Counted from the first letter of the stretch, positions 19,435-29,423 are shown. The stretch is 64,000 nucleotides of DNA from Rubrivirga sp046845755 (GCF_046845755.1 NZ_CP177357.1:2728001-2792000); one strand, 5' to 3'. Translations and numbers: made by a program. The notes: generated from the sequence alone by a model not told the origin.

Positions 19435-20799
19435 TCAGAACCGCAGCTCGACGGTCGCCCCGCCGCCGGGCTCGGAGACGACGGCCAGCTCGCCGCCGTG
19501 GAGGCGGACCACGCGCCGCGCGAGCGCCAGCCCGATCCCGCTGCCGCCCGGCTTCGTCGAGAAAAAGGGGACGGCCACGCGCTCCAGCACGTCGGACTCG
19601 ATGCCCGGCCCGTCGTCGGCGACCGCGACGATGGGCCGCCCGCCGGGCCCCGTCGACACGCGGATCGCGACCGTCCCGCCGCCCGCCGCGCCCGTCGCCT
19701 CGATGGCGTTCAAGACCACGTTGACGAGCGCCTGCTCGACCAAGTCGGGGTCGACCACCATCTCGAGACGCGCGGGCTCGACGGCGACCGAGACCGCCAC
19801 GCCGCGCTCGGCGGCCGTCGTCCGAAAGAGGGTCGCCACGCGGCCCGCGAGGTCGGCGGCAGGGACGACGCGGGGCGTGGGCTGGGGGACGCCCGCGAGC
19901 GTCCGGTACGCCTCGACGAACGAGACGAGCCCCCGGCTCCGCCGCTCGATGGTCTCGAGCGCTTCGTCGACGGCCCCAAGGTCGCCCTCGTCGGCGAGCC
20001 CGCGCGCGGTCCCAGCGAGGGAGGCGATGGGGGCGACGGAGTTGGTGATCTCGTGCGTGAGCACCCGCGTCAGGCGCTCCCAGGCGTCCAGCTCGCGGGC
20101 CTCCAGCTCGGCGCGGATGTCTTGGAGCGATGCGAGTGTGTGCGTCCGGCCGCCGAGCGAGAACTGGGTGGCGTAGGCGACCAGCTCCTGCGTGCCGGCG
20201 TCGTGCTCCAGGCGGACGAGCGCTCGCGAGCCCGCCCGCAAGCCAACGAGGGCTTGCGCCGCAGCGGGCGCGCGCTGCGCGAGCGCGTCGAGCGAGCGCG
20301 GGCGGGCCACGCCGAGGGCCCGGCCGGCGGCCGGGTTAAAGAGCGTCACGACCCCGTCGTCGCGGAACGCCACGAGGGCGACACCGACGTGGCGGACGAC
20401 GGCTTCGAGGTACGCCGCCTGCTCCTCGCGCTCGGCGCGGACGCGCTCGAACGCCGCGCCCACGTCCGCGAACGCCGCCGCCAGCCCTTCGCGCAGCGCC
20501 CCGCCGCCGCCCGTCGGGATGCGGACCGAGGCGTCGTCGTAGCGGATGCCTTCCAGGAATCGCGTCAGGTCGCGGGCCGGGCGTTGGGCGGCGCGCACCA
20601 GCCGCACGATCCCCCACCCGGCAGCGCCTGCCGCGACCGCGACAGCCACCCACCCCATCCCGCCCCGACGCGCGGCTATGACGGCGAGCGCGCCGGCCGC
20701 GCCGGCCGAGACGGCGACCGCCACGGCCCACGCCGCGACCGAGCCGCGGTGCCGCCGCCACGTCCGCGCGAGTGCCGAGCGCTGGGGACGGCCGCTCAC
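19435..20799 (-). CDS. NtrY/AtoS-type sensor histidine kinase
   Basis: The 454-residue kinase has two hydrophobic spans near residues 20-62 (AVAVAVSAGAAGALAVIA; MGWVAVAVAAGAAGWGIV). A HAMP-like linker and a PAS domain follow (about 130-215; GVALVAFRDDGVVTLFNPAA). The HisKA has His in LTHEITNSVAPIASLAGT, and the HATPase carries NVVLNAIEAT, DDGPGI and GSGIGLALARR. The HEITNSV form is typical of kinases paired with NtrC-type regulators. The GTG start at 20799 overlaps the regulator's TGA by the 4-bp GTGA, indicating translational coupling. It probably phosphorylates that regulator and senses an envelope or efflux-related signal. A short periplasmic loop means the signal is likely membrane-intrinsic or cytoplasmic. 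Confidence 0.88.
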   Translation of the reverse strand: MSGRPQRSALARTWRRHRGSVAAWAVAVAVSAGAAGALAVIAARRGGMGWVAVAVAAGAAGWGIVRLVRAAQRPARDLTRFLEGIRYDDASVRIPTGGGGALREGLAAAFADVGAAFERVRAEREEQAAYLEAVVRHVGVALVAFRDDGVVTLFNPAAGRALGVARPRSLDALAQRAPAAAQALVGLRAGSRALVRLEHDAGTQELVAYATQFSLGGRTHTLASLQDIRAELEARELDAWERLTRVLTHEITNSVAPIASLAGTARGLADEGDLGAVDEALETIERRSRGLVSFVEAYRTLAGVPQPTPRVVPAADLAGRVATLFRTTAAERGVAVSVAVEPARLEMVVDPDLVEQALVNVVLNAIEATGAAGGGTVAIRVSTGPGGRPIVAVADDGPGIESDVLERVAVPFFSTKPGGSGIGLALARRVVRLHGGELAVVSEPGGGATVELRF

Positions 20800-22205
20800 A
20801 GCCCGTACTTCTCGATGCGCCGGTACAGCGACTTCCGCGTCAGCCCCAGCTCGTTCGCCGCGCGCGTCACGTTGCCGCCGTGCATCGACAAGGCCCGTCG
20901 CACCGCCGCGCGCTCGATGTCCTCCAGGTCGAGCGAGTCGACGCCCAGGCCGGCGTCGGTCGGCGGCGCGTCGACGGCCGAAAAGCGCAAGTCCGCCTCG
21001 GTCACCCGGTCGCCGTCGGTCAGGATCACGGCGCGCTCGACGGTGTGCCGCAGCTCGCGGACGTTCCCGGGCCAGCGGTAGCCGCGCATCGCCGCGCGCG
21101 CGCCGTCGGAGAAGCCCGCCAGCTCGCGGCCGTAGCGGGCGGCGTAGTCGCCCAGGAAGTGGTCCGCGAGCAGGTCGAGGTCGGCGCCGCGCTCGCGCAG
21201 GGGCGGCAGGCGCACCTCGACGGTGTTGAGGCGGTACAGCAGGTCCTGGCGGAAGCGGCCCTCGCCGACCCACTGGCCGAGCGGCGCGTTCGTCGCGCTC
21301 ACGACCCGGATGTCGACCGCCCGCCCCTCGCTCTCGCCCACGCGGACGACCTGCCGGCGCTGCAAGACGGCCAGCAGCTTGGCCTGCCCGGCCGCATCCG
21401 CGTTCCCGATCTCGTCCAGAAACAGCGTCCCGCCGTCGGCGGCCTCGACGGTCCCGACGCGGTCGGCCTCGGCGCCGGTGAAGGCGCCCCGGCGGTGGCC
21501 GAACAGCTCGGACTCGAACAGGCCCGCCGGGATCGCCCCCAGGTCGACCGGCACGAACGGCCCGCTCGCGCGGCCGCTCAGCGCGTGGACGGCCTGGGCG
21601 ACGAGCTCCTTGCCGGTCCCGTTCTCGCCCAACACCAGCACGTTCGCGTCGGTCGGGGCCACGCGGCGGACGACGTCGGCGACGGCCTGCATCGCCGGGC
21701 TCGCGCCGATCACGCCCGCCAGCCCGGGCGGCTCCAGCGCACGCGGGGCAGGTGTCGGCGGGGTCGGGGCCCGCTCGCGCTCGGCGCGCAGGCGGATCGC
21801 GGCCTCGACGGCCTCGACGAGCCGGGCGTTGTCCCAGGGCTTCGTCACAAAGTCCGTCGCCCCGTGCTTCATGGCGCGGACGGCGAGGTCCACGTCGCCA
21901 TACCCGGTGATCATGACCACGACGGCGGCGGGATCCAAGCGGTGGATCTTCTGGAGCCAGTCGAGCCCCTCGCGCCCGCTCGACGCGTCGCGGGCGAAGT
22001 TCATGTCGAGCACGACGCAGTCGTAGGCCTGCTCGCGGAGCAGCGTCGGGAGCGCGTCGGGCCGCGTCGCGGTGTGGACCGTGGGGGCGACGCGCCGGAG
22101 CAGCAGGCGGACGGCCGTCAGCACGTCCTCGTTGTCGTCGACGACGAGAACCGCAGGTCGCGGAGCATCGGCGGGGCGGTCGGAGCGAGCAGAGGGCACA
22201 GGCAT
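20796..22205 (-). CDS. Sigma-54-dependent NtrC-family response regulator
   Basis: The 469-residue protein has a receiver domain (about 17-135; VLVVDDNED, phospho-Asp in VVLDMNF, Lys in FVTKPW). A sigma-54 AAA+ domain follows (about 165-395) with Walker A GENGTGKE, the sigma-54 contact loop GAFTGA, Walker B GGTLFLDEIGN and the arginine-finger region NAPLGQWV...FRQDLLYRLN. The C-terminal Fis-type HTH is NVTRAANELGLTRKSLYRRI. The intact GAFTGA loop implies it activates sigma-54 promoters. It is the first gene of the leftward operon and faces an efflux operon across 232 bp that contains paired palindromes and a -24/-12-like site, so the efflux genes are the likely targets. Confidence 0.92.
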   Translation of the reverse strand: MPVPSARSDRPADAPRPAVLVVDDNEDVLTAVRLLLRRVAPTVHTATRPDALPTLLREQAYDCVVLDMNFARDASSGREGLDWLQKIHRLDPAAVVVMITGYGDVDLAVRAMKHGATDFVTKPWDNARLVEAVEAAIRLRAERERAPTPPTPAPRALEPPGLAGVIGASPAMQAVADVVRRVAPTDANVLVLGENGTGKELVAQAVHALSGRASGPFVPVDLGAIPAGLFESELFGHRRGAFTGAEADRVGTVEAADGGTLFLDEIGNADAAGQAKLLAVLQRRQVVRVGESEGRAVDIRVVSATNAPLGQWVGEGRFRQDLLYRLNTVEVRLPPLRERGADLDLLADHFLGDYAARYGRELAGFSDGARAAMRGYRWPGNVRELRHTVERAVILTDGDRVTEADLRFSAVDAPPTDAGLGVDSLDLEDIERAAVRRALSMHGGNVTRAANELGLTRKSLYRRIEKYGL

Positions 22206-22306
22206 CAGGGAGACGGCGGGAGGACGGACGCTCCCCCTGCAAAGGTCGCACGCGCGAGGCCGGGGCCACACCCCGCCTCGTGGGGCCTGCTGAGGGGGCG
22301 CCCGGG

Positions 22307-22343
22307 TGTGCGCCAGCGCGCGCCGACTGTGCGCCAGCGCACA
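22307..22343. promoter_or_regulatory. Paired palindromes, probable response-regulator enhancer sites
   Basis: TGTGCGC-CA-GCGCACA (22328-22343) is a perfect 7-2-7 palindrome. A second copy (22307-22320, TGTGCGCCAGCGCG) starts 21 bp upstream, two helical turns away. Position and spacing fit an NtrC-type upstream activating sequence about 85-110 bp before the predicted start of the efflux transcript. Confidence 0.6.
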
Positions 22344-22395
22344 CTTCAACGGCTGGCATCGCCTCATTCGGAGCCTCAGGGGCGGGTTGGCGGGG

Positions 22396-22411
22396 CGGCA
22401 CAGCGCTTGGG
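22396..22411 (+). promoter_or_regulatory. Candidate sigma-54 promoter for efflux operon
   Basis: CGGCACAGCGCTTGGG resembles the consensus TGGCAC-N5-TTGCW: GG, CAC, 5-nt spacer and TT agree. The final GC is GG here, so the -12 box is imperfect. It lies 27 nt before the ATG at 22438, and no TAnnTTnS box is found in this spacer. Confidence 0.4.
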
Positions 22412-22437
22412 TCTCTCTCCGGCAGATCCTGACGCCC

Positions 22438-23826
22438 ATGCCCACGCTCCCTCCCCCCTCTTCGACCAACGGCACCGACCGGCGCGTCGACGCGCCGTCG
22501 GTCCTGGCCCGCCCCCTCTCCGACCTCTCCACCGGCGAGGGGATCGACCGCCGCCGCGCCCCGCGCCGGATCACCCCGCGCCGCGTCGGGCTCGCCCTCG
22601 CCCTGCTCGCGACGCTCGCGCTCGTCGTGGTCGCCTGGCCGACCGGCGAGCAGACGGTCCGGGTCGACGGCTCGGGCCTGACGCTGGCGGCGGCCCAAGA
22701 GGGCCCGTTCCAGGAGCACGTCACCGCGCTCGCGACGGTCCGCCCGCTGCGGACCGTCTTCTTGGACGCCGTCGTCGGCGGGCAGGTGGCCCGGCGGCTC
22801 GTCGATGAGGGCGACACCGTCCGGGCCGGGCAGCCGCTGTTCGTGCTGCAGAACGACGAGGTCGCGTTGCAGGTCGTCTCGCAAGAGGCGCAACTCGAAG
22901 AGCAGGCGGCGGCGCTCCGCCAGAACCGGCTGGCGCTCGACAAGACGGCGACAGAGGGCGCGCAGGCGTCCCTGGCGGTCGACCGGACGCTCGCGGAGCT
23001 CGACTACGAGATCGCCCGGCTGACGCGCGAGCGCGACCGGACGGCCGGGCTCGTCGAGCGCGGCGCGACGGCGACCCAGGACCTCGACGCGCTCGCCGGC
23101 GAGCTCGCGTACGCCCAGCGCCGCCGCGCCCTGGCCTTGCGCGAGCGCGACCTCACGGCCGCCGCGCGCCAGCACGACGGCGCCCAGCGGACCGCCCAGC
23201 TCCGCGACATGGAGGCGAGCGTCGGTCGCCTGCGCCAGAACCTCTCGCTCGTCCGCGGCACGACCTCCGACCTCGTCGTCCGCGCGCCCGTCGACGGCCA
23301 GTTCTCGGCGCTCGAGGCCGAGGTCGGCGAGCTCAAGCCGCGCGGCGCCCGCCTCGGCCAGGTCGACGTGCTCGACGAGACCAAGCTCCGCGCCTCCATC
23401 GCCGAGCACTACCTCGCGCGCGTCGCACCGGGACAGACGGGCACGGCGACCGTCGACGGCGTCACGTATGCCCTGCGCGTGCGGACGGTGTACCCCGAGG
23501 TCGCCGCCGGCCGCTTCGAGGCCGAGCTCGTCTTTGACGGGCCCGCGCCGCCCGCGCTCCGCCGGGGCCAGTCGGTCCGCGTGCGGATCGAGCTCGGCGC
23601 GCCCGAGCCTGCCCTCTTGCTCCCCGCCGGCCGCTACACGCGGTCCGCTGCCGAGGGCCTGTTCGTGCTCGACCCCGACGGCCGGACCGCGCGCCGCCGC
23701 GTCGTCACGCTCGGCCGCCAGTCGCCCACCCACGTCGAGGTCCTCGACGGGCTGGCGCCGGGCGAGCGCGTCGTGGCCTCGGCCACCGCTCCCTTCGGCG
23801 ACGCCGCCGTCCTCGTCCTCCAGTAA
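22438..23826 (+). CDS. HlyD/MacA-type periplasmic adaptor protein
   Basis: The 462-residue protein has an N-terminal cytoplasmic stretch of about 53 residues and one membrane anchor (LALALLATLALVVVAWP). The periplasmic barrel-sandwich hybrid follows (VFLDAVVGGQVARRLVDEGD, then VRAPVDGQFSALEAEVGEL) around a long coiled-coil hairpin (about 145-280; QEAQLEEQAAALRQNRLALD). The C-terminal membrane-proximal part ends GLAPGERVVASATAPFGDAAV. Such adaptors bridge an inner-membrane pump and TolC. It is the first gene of an operon followed within 26 bp by the ABC ATPase. ATG 22438 is preferred over more upstream frame positions because those fall in the regulatory region. Confidence 0.88.
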   Translation: MPTLPPPSSTNGTDRRVDAPSVLARPLSDLSTGEGIDRRRAPRRITPRRVGLALALLATLALVVVAWPTGEQTVRVDGSGLTLAAAQEGPFQEHVTALATVRPLRTVFLDAVVGGQVARRLVDEGDTVRAGQPLFVLQNDEVALQVVSQEAQLEEQAAALRQNRLALDKTATEGAQASLAVDRTLAELDYEIARLTRERDRTAGLVERGATATQDLDALAGELAYAQRRRALALRERDLTAAARQHDGAQRTAQLRDMEASVGRLRQNLSLVRGTTSDLVVRAPVDGQFSALEAEVGELKPRGARLGQVDVLDETKLRASIAEHYLARVAPGQTGTATVDGVTYALRVRTVYPEVAAGRFEAELVFDGPAPPALRRGQSVRVRIELGAPEPALLLPAGRYTRSAAEGLFVLDPDGRTARRRVVTLGRQSPTHVEVLDGLAPGERVVASATAPFGDAAVLVLQ

Positions 23827-23852
23827 TCCCCACCCGCTCACTCGCCCCCGCC

Positions 23853-24596
<744 letters not shown>

Positions 24597-24637
24597 CTCG
24601 CCGCTCGCCCGCCGCTCCCCTCCTGCCCCCCTCTCCC

Positions 24638-27046
24638 ATGTGGATCCACCACCTCCGAATCGCCTTGCGGGCCCTGCGCCGCGACGCGGGCTACGCCGCC
24701 CTCAACGGCGTCGGCCTGACGGTCGCCTTGGCGTGCTGCGCGCTGATCGCTCTGTTCGCCCGCGCCGAGCTCTCGTTCGACCGCTTCCACCACGACGCCG
24801 ACCGGTTGGTGCTCGTCGGCGTCGAGAGCACGTTCGGGCAGGAGGTTGACGAGAGCGTGACCTCGTCGTACCCCGTCCACCTCGCCGCGGCGACGGCGCC
24901 GGGCGTCGAGGCCGCCACCGTCATGTCGATGCGGGCCAGCACGACGGCCATCTTGCGGCCGGGCGAGCCCATCGACGAGGCCGGCGTGATGTTCGCCTCG
25001 GCCGACTTTTTCGACGTGTTCGACTTCCCGGCCGTCGCCGGCGACCCGGCGGCCGCGCTCGCGGGCCCGGGCCAGGCCGTCCTGAGCGAGAGCGCCGCGC
25101 GGCGGCTCTTCGGGAGCGTCGACGGCGCTCTCGGCCAGCCGTTCCGAGCGGAGGCCCAGCGCGACACCCAGGACGTGGAGGTCGCCGCCGTCGTGGCCGA
25201 CCCGCCCCGGACGTCGAGCGTCCGGTTCGAGGTGCTCCTCCCAACGGCCGAGCTGTCCGAGTCGGACCGCGCGCCGGACAGCTGGGGCATGCGGAAGTGG
25301 CAGACTGCCGCCCGCTTGACGCCCGGCACCACGACCGCCGCCTTCGATGCCCAGATGGCCGCCGCCGTCGCGCCCCACACGCAGGCCTCGCTCGACGCCG
25401 GGCACGACCCCGAGCGCTACTTCGCCGTCCCCCTCGTCGACTACCGGCTGTCGGAGTTCAACTGGGCCGACGGCTTCCTGGGCGACCCGGCCTACCTCGC
25501 CCTGTTCTCGGGCGCCGCGGCGCTGGTCCTGCTGCTCGGGCTGATCAACTACGTCAACCTGGCGACGGCGCGGGCGGCGCGGCGCTCACGCGAGGTCGGC
25601 GTCCGGAAGGCGCTCGGCGCCGGGCGCGGGGCCGTCGCGGCGCAGTTCCTGGCCGAGGCCGTCGTGCTGACCGTCCTGTCGGGGTTGGCGGCGCTCGTCG
25701 TCGCCGCGCTCGCGGTCCCGGCCTTCAACGCCGGGTTCGGGACCGACCTCCGGGCGGCCGACCTCGACGCGCCGTTCGTGCTCGCCGTGCTGGGGGCGTC
25801 GGTCGTCGTCGGGCTGCTGGCCGGCGCGTACCCCGCCGCCGGGCTCGCGCGGCTGGACCCGGCGTCCGTGCTTCGGGGCGCCTCGTCGCGGAGCGGGAAG
25901 CCCTCGCGCAACGCGCTCCGGCGCGGCCTCGTCGCCGTCCAGTTCGCCGTCGCCATCGGGCTCATCGCCGCGACCGGCTCCGTCCTGCGCCAGGTGGACT
26001 ACGCGAGCGAGGCGGACCTGGGCTTCGAGGCCGAGGGCGTCGTCGCCGTCCCCCTCAAGCCCGACCGGGGCCCGGGCGTCCCGTGGGAGACCGCGCTCGA
26101 CGTCGTCCGCCAGAGCCCCCACGTGGCGGTCGCGACGACGGCGACCTCGTACCCTGGCGCCGTCTGCTGCCGGTTCTCCATCCCCCTCGGCGACGACCAG
26201 CCGGGCGAGTCCATCATGTACGCCAACCTCGACGCCGAGGCCGGCTACACCGACGTGCTCGGGCTCGATCTAGTCGCCGGGCGGTCAATCCGCGACGGCG
26301 AGGCGGCCATGGTCGTCAACGAGGCGTTCGTCGACGTGATGGGCTGGCCGTCGGCGGAGGCCGCCATCGGGCAGACCCTCCAGGGGAGCGATGAGGTCGA
26401 GGTCGTCGGGGTCGCCCGCGACTTCCGGTACGAGTCGTGGCGGTCCGCCGTCGAGCCGGCGGCGATCTCCGCCGCGGCCGACCACGCGGAGTGGGGGCAT
26501 CCCAAGACCTACCGCGTGGCGCTCGTCCGCTTCGAGCCCGGGCGCCAGGCCGAGGGGCTCGCCGCGCTCCGCCAAGCCTGGGACCGACTCGGCACCGACC
26601 AGCCCTTCGAGCCGGCCCCGCTCGCCGACACGGTCGCCGAGATGTACGAGTCCGAGCGCCGGCTGGCCGGCGTGCTCGGCGGGTTCGCGCTCGTCGCCGT
26701 CATCGTGGCGTGCCTCGGGCTCGTCGGGCTGGCGGCCTACACGGCGCAGCGGCGGACCAAGGAGATCGGCGTCCGCCGCGCGCTCGGCGCGTCGGTCGGC
26801 CAGGTCGTGGCCCTGCTCTCGCGCGAGTACGCCGTGCTGCTGGCGCTCGCGACGGTCGTCGCCGTGCCCGGCGCGGTCTGGGTCGTCCGGACGTGGCTGG
26901 AGGGGTTCGCCTACCGCGCGCCCCTCTCGCCCGTCCTCTTCGTCGGGGCCGTCGCGCTGACAGCCGTACTGGCGCTCGCCGTCGTCGGCATCCAGGCCGC
27001 GCGAGCGGCCCGCGTCTCGCCCACCGCCGCCCTGCGCACCGAGTAG
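24638..27046 (+). CDS. FtsX/MacB-like ABC permease with two core domains
   Basis: The 802-residue permease has an N-terminal membrane span (ALNGVGLTVALACCALIALF), a large MacB_PCD periplasmic domain (about 45-270) and three FtsX spans (about 285-430; LLLGLINYVNLATARAARRS, REVGVRKALGAGRGAV). A second span plus PCD-like domain (about 435-670) precedes a final FtsX block (GGFALVAVIVACLGLVGLAA, KEIGVRRALGASVGQVVALL). This 8-TM doubled form is standard in Bacteroidota, where each half has a VRKALGA/VRRALGA motif contacting the ATPase. Together with the adaptor, ATPase and TolC it forms a tripartite efflux or lipid/peptide export machine. Substrate is unknown. Confidence 0.9.
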   Translation: MWIHHLRIALRALRRDAGYAALNGVGLTVALACCALIALFARAELSFDRFHHDADRLVLVGVESTFGQEVDESVTSSYPVHLAAATAPGVEAATVMSMRASTTAILRPGEPIDEAGVMFASADFFDVFDFPAVAGDPAAALAGPGQAVLSESAARRLFGSVDGALGQPFRAEAQRDTQDVEVAAVVADPPRTSSVRFEVLLPTAELSESDRAPDSWGMRKWQTAARLTPGTTTAAFDAQMAAAVAPHTQASLDAGHDPERYFAVPLVDYRLSEFNWADGFLGDPAYLALFSGAAALVLLLGLINYVNLATARAARRSREVGVRKALGAGRGAVAAQFLAEAVVLTVLSGLAALVVAALAVPAFNAGFGTDLRAADLDAPFVLAVLGASVVVGLLAGAYPAAGLARLDPASVLRGASSRSGKPSRNALRRGLVAVQFAVAIGLIAATGSVLRQVDYASEADLGFEAEGVVAVPLKPDRGPGVPWETALDVVRQSPHVAVATTATSYPGAVCCRFSIPLGDDQPGESIMYANLDAEAGYTDVLGLDLVAGRSIRDGEAAMVVNEAFVDVMGWPSAEAAIGQTLQGSDEVEVVGVARDFRYESWRSAVEPAAISAAADHAEWGHPKTYRVALVRFEPGRQAEGLAALRQAWDRLGTDQPFEPAPLADTVAEMYESERRLAGVLGGFALVAVIVACLGLVGLAAYTAQRRTKEIGVRRALGASVGQVVALLSREYAVLLALATVVAVPGAVWVVRTWLEGFAYRAPLSPVLFVGAVALTAVLALAVVGIQAARAARVSPTAALRTE

Positions 27047-27101
27047 CGGCCGGGCTCCCATTCCCTCCACCGTCCCCCCTGTCTCACCAACCCCCACCCT
27101 C

Positions 27102-27674
27102 ATGACTCTCCGCATCCTCCCCCTCCTCCTCGCCCTCGCGTGTGCGGCGCCCGCCGTCGCCCAGACCGTCGTCCTGTCCAAGACCGACAGCGGCGTCCGC
27201 ATGTCCTCGGCCACCGCCACGCCGCATGGCGGGGGGCCCGCCGCCGTCGTCGTCCTCGGCGACTCCGGCGCGTGGTCGCTCCGCCCCTTGTCGGCCGGCG
27301 AGGTCCCGACGCACGTCGTCTCCCAGATGGCGACCGCCCACCAGCGCCTTCGCGAGCGCCACCGCGACGCCGTCGCGCCCCTTTCGGACCCCGGCGAGAA
27401 CGTCGACCTCCGCGCTACCCGCTCGGTGTCGATGGCCCGGTACACCGTCCGCGCCACGGTCCCCGCCGACCGCCTCGACGCCGTGCTCGTCCGTCTCGCC
27501 GACGACGGGGCGCTGATCGGGCTCGAGGCCATCACCCAGGGCGAACGGGCCCGCGTCGAGGCCACCTTCGGGTTCGGCTCCGTCGCCGCGTGGGCGGACT
27601 GGAAGGCCGCGCCCGCCACGGCGGCCCTCCTCGCCCCGCTGGCCGACGCGGAGACCACGCTCCACGCCCAGTAG
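27102..27674 (+). CDS. Exported protein of unknown function in efflux operon
   Basis: The 190-residue product has a signal peptide (LRILPLLLALACAAPAVAQ). The mature part begins TVVLSKTDSGVRMSSATATP and has no membrane span or cysteine. It is predicted to be periplasmic, alpha/beta, with a helical middle (MATAHQRLRERHRDAVAP). I recognise no family. It lies between the permease and TolC genes, and its stop is 3 bp before the TolC ATG, so it belongs to the operon and may be an accessory or sensing component of the pump. Confidence 0.7.
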   Translation: MTLRILPLLLALACAAPAVAQTVVLSKTDSGVRMSSATATPHGGGPAAVVVLGDSGAWSLRPLSAGEVPTHVVSQMATAHQRLRERHRDAVAPLSDPGENVDLRATRSVSMARYTVRATVPADRLDAVLVRLADDGALIGLEAITQGERARVEATFGFGSVAAWADWKAAPATAALLAPLADAETTLHAQ

Positions 27675-27677
27675 ACG

Positions 27678-28976
27678 ATGCGCACCGCCCTCCTCCTCGT
27701 GCTGCTCGCCGCCGGCGCGAGCGCCCAGCCCGCCGAGCGCGTGGTCCCGCTCGGCGAGGCACTGGGCCTTGCCCGCGCGCACTCGGCCGCCGTCTTGCGG
27801 GCGGCGGCCGAGGCCGAGGCCGCGCGGGCCTCGCTCGACGCCGCCCGCGCCAGCCGCCAGCCCGCCGTGTCGGCGTACGGCGGCGGCGGCCAGCGCTACG
27901 GGCTCGCGTTCGACCAGACGACCGGCGGGCTCACGCAAGCGACGGTCGAGTCCGTCGACCTGGGGCTGGCCGCCGAGGTCGTCGTGTTCGACGGGTTCGA
28001 GACGCGGGCGCGCGCGGCGTCGGCCGAGTCGGCCCTGCTGGCGGCCCGGCTCGGGGGCGAGCGGGCCGCGCACGCCGCCGCCGCCGAGACCCTCCGCGGC
28101 TACCTCGCCATTGCCCAGGCCCGAGCGGCGATCGAGGTGGCGACGGCCGACGCCGAGGCGCAGGCCCGCCTCGCCGCCGAGGTCGCCGCCCAGGTCGCGC
28201 TGGGCGCCCGGCCCGCCTCGGAGACGGCCGAGCAGGCCGAGCGCGTCGCCGCCGCCCGGACCGCCGCCGTGCTCGCGGCCCGCGACCTCGCGCTCGCGCG
28301 CGCCGGCCTCGTCCGACTTTTGGGCCTCGACCCGGCGGGCACCTACGCCTTCCCGGCCCCGGAGCCCGCAGCGCCTGCGCCCCTCCCCACCGTCGGGGCC
28401 TTAGTCGCTGACGCCCTCCGCGCCCGCCCCGACGTCCGCGCCGCCGACGCCGCGATCGGTGCCGCCCGCTCCGACGTCCGCGCCGCGCGTACCGGGCGCC
28501 TGCCCCGCGTCGCGCTCGCGGCCTCCATGGGCACCGGCTTTACGAGCGCCGCCCCCGACGCGTTTGGCGGCCAGTTTGCCGACAACCGGGCCGGCTCGCT
28601 CGGCCTGCGTGTCTCGGTCCCACTCCTCGACCGCGGCGCCACGCGCGCCGAGGTCCGCCGCGCCCGTGCCCGCGCCGACGCTCTCGACGCCGATGCCGCC
28701 CAGACCCGCCGCGCCGCCGCTCTCGAGGTCGAGACCGCCCGCTTGCGCCTCGACGCCCTCGCCGACCTGCTCCCCCTCGCCGACGCCCGCGTCGACGCCG
28801 CCGAGACCGCGCTCGCCGCCGAGCGCGCGCGCTACGACGCGGGCGCCAGCACGCTCCAGGCCGTCGCCCAGCTCCGCGCCCGCCTCACCGCCGCCCGTAC
28901 CGACGCCGCCGTGCTCGCCGTTACGGCCCGCTTCGAGCGCTTGCTGCTCGCGCTGGCGACGGGCGGTGACCTCTGA
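27678..28976 (+). CDS. TolC-family outer membrane efflux protein
   Basis: The 432-residue protein has a signal peptide (MRTALLLVLLAAGASAQPA) and the duplicated Ala-rich helical repeats of outer-membrane efflux proteins. Examples are LGEALGLARAHSAAVLRAAA, LGLAAEVVVFDGFETRARAA in the first half, and GSLGLRVSVPLLDRGATRAE in the second. It should form the trimeric outer-membrane duct docked by the HlyD-like adaptor of the same operon. Its ATG is 3 bp after the preceding stop. No terminator hairpin follows directly; intergenic repeats begin about 30 bp downstream. Confidence 0.88.
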   Translation: MRTALLLVLLAAGASAQPAERVVPLGEALGLARAHSAAVLRAAAEAEAARASLDAARASRQPAVSAYGGGGQRYGLAFDQTTGGLTQATVESVDLGLAAEVVVFDGFETRARAASAESALLAARLGGERAAHAAAAETLRGYLAIAQARAAIEVATADAEAQARLAAEVAAQVALGARPASETAEQAERVAAARTAAVLAARDLALARAGLVRLLGLDPAGTYAFPAPEPAAPAPLPTVGALVADALRARPDVRAADAAIGAARSDVRAARTGRLPRVALAASMGTGFTSAAPDAFGGQFADNRAGSLGLRVSVPLLDRGATRAEVRRARARADALDADAAQTRRAAALEVETARLRLDALADLLPLADARVDAAETALAAERARYDAGASTLQAVAQLRARLTAARTDAAVLAVTARFERLLLALATGGDL

Positions 28977-29008
28977 GGGGCGGTCGCTCAGCTGAGAAGC
29001 TCCCTACC

Positions 29009-29372
29009 GTGTCATCCCGAACCTGAGGTCGGTGGAGTCAGCTTGTCGAGGGATCTCCGTCGCGCACCGCCCGACTACAGAGGTCGCACGTCGCGGAGTG
29101 CTCGGCTAAGAGACTGTCTGGGGAATGGCGCAAGCCCCCAAAGGCGTCCCCTCTCTCAATGGGAGAGGGACAGGGTGAGGGGCGACGGGCTGCGAAGGTG
29201 CCATCCGAGCACCGCCGGATGGATTGGCTGGCGCCTTCCCTCCGGGGGCCCGCCTGCGCGGGGATGACTCATTTGCAGAAGACCGGCTTCCCCAAACAGT
29301 TTCTAAGATCCCCGGATCAAGTCCGGGGCAGGCTCTTCGACTACGCCGCTGCGCGGCTCCGCTCAGGATGAC
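29009..29372. repeat. Composite REP-like intergenic repeat
   Basis: The 447-bp gap 28977-29423 has no gene. Its outer arms GTCATCCCGAACCTGAGG...GGGATCT (from 29009) and CTTCGACTACGCC...CTCCGCTCAGGATGACA (to 29372) are the two ends of a common bacterial interspersed repeat. They match the ends at 61518-61687. Inside is CCCCGGATCAAGTCCGGGGCA, a small hairpin. A MITE-like element (29110-29303) lies within it. Confidence 0.65.
29110..29303. mobile_element. Probable 194-bp MITE with 16-bp inverted ends
   Basis: The ends GAGACTGTCTGGGGAA (29110-29125) and TTCCCCAAACAGTTTC (29288-29303) are inverted repeats matching at 14 of 16 positions. Both are flanked by TAA (29107-29109 and 29304-29306), a plausible 3-bp target duplication of the TNA type used by some IS5-family elements. 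There is no transposase. The interior holds a hairpin CCCTCTCTCAATGGGAGAGGG. This fits a non-autonomous relative of an IS elsewhere in the genome. Confidence 0.55.
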
Positions 29373-29423
29373 ACCAAGGTGGGTCAACGGAGCTTCCCAA
29401 CAGAGCGAGAGGCGTCCCGCCGC

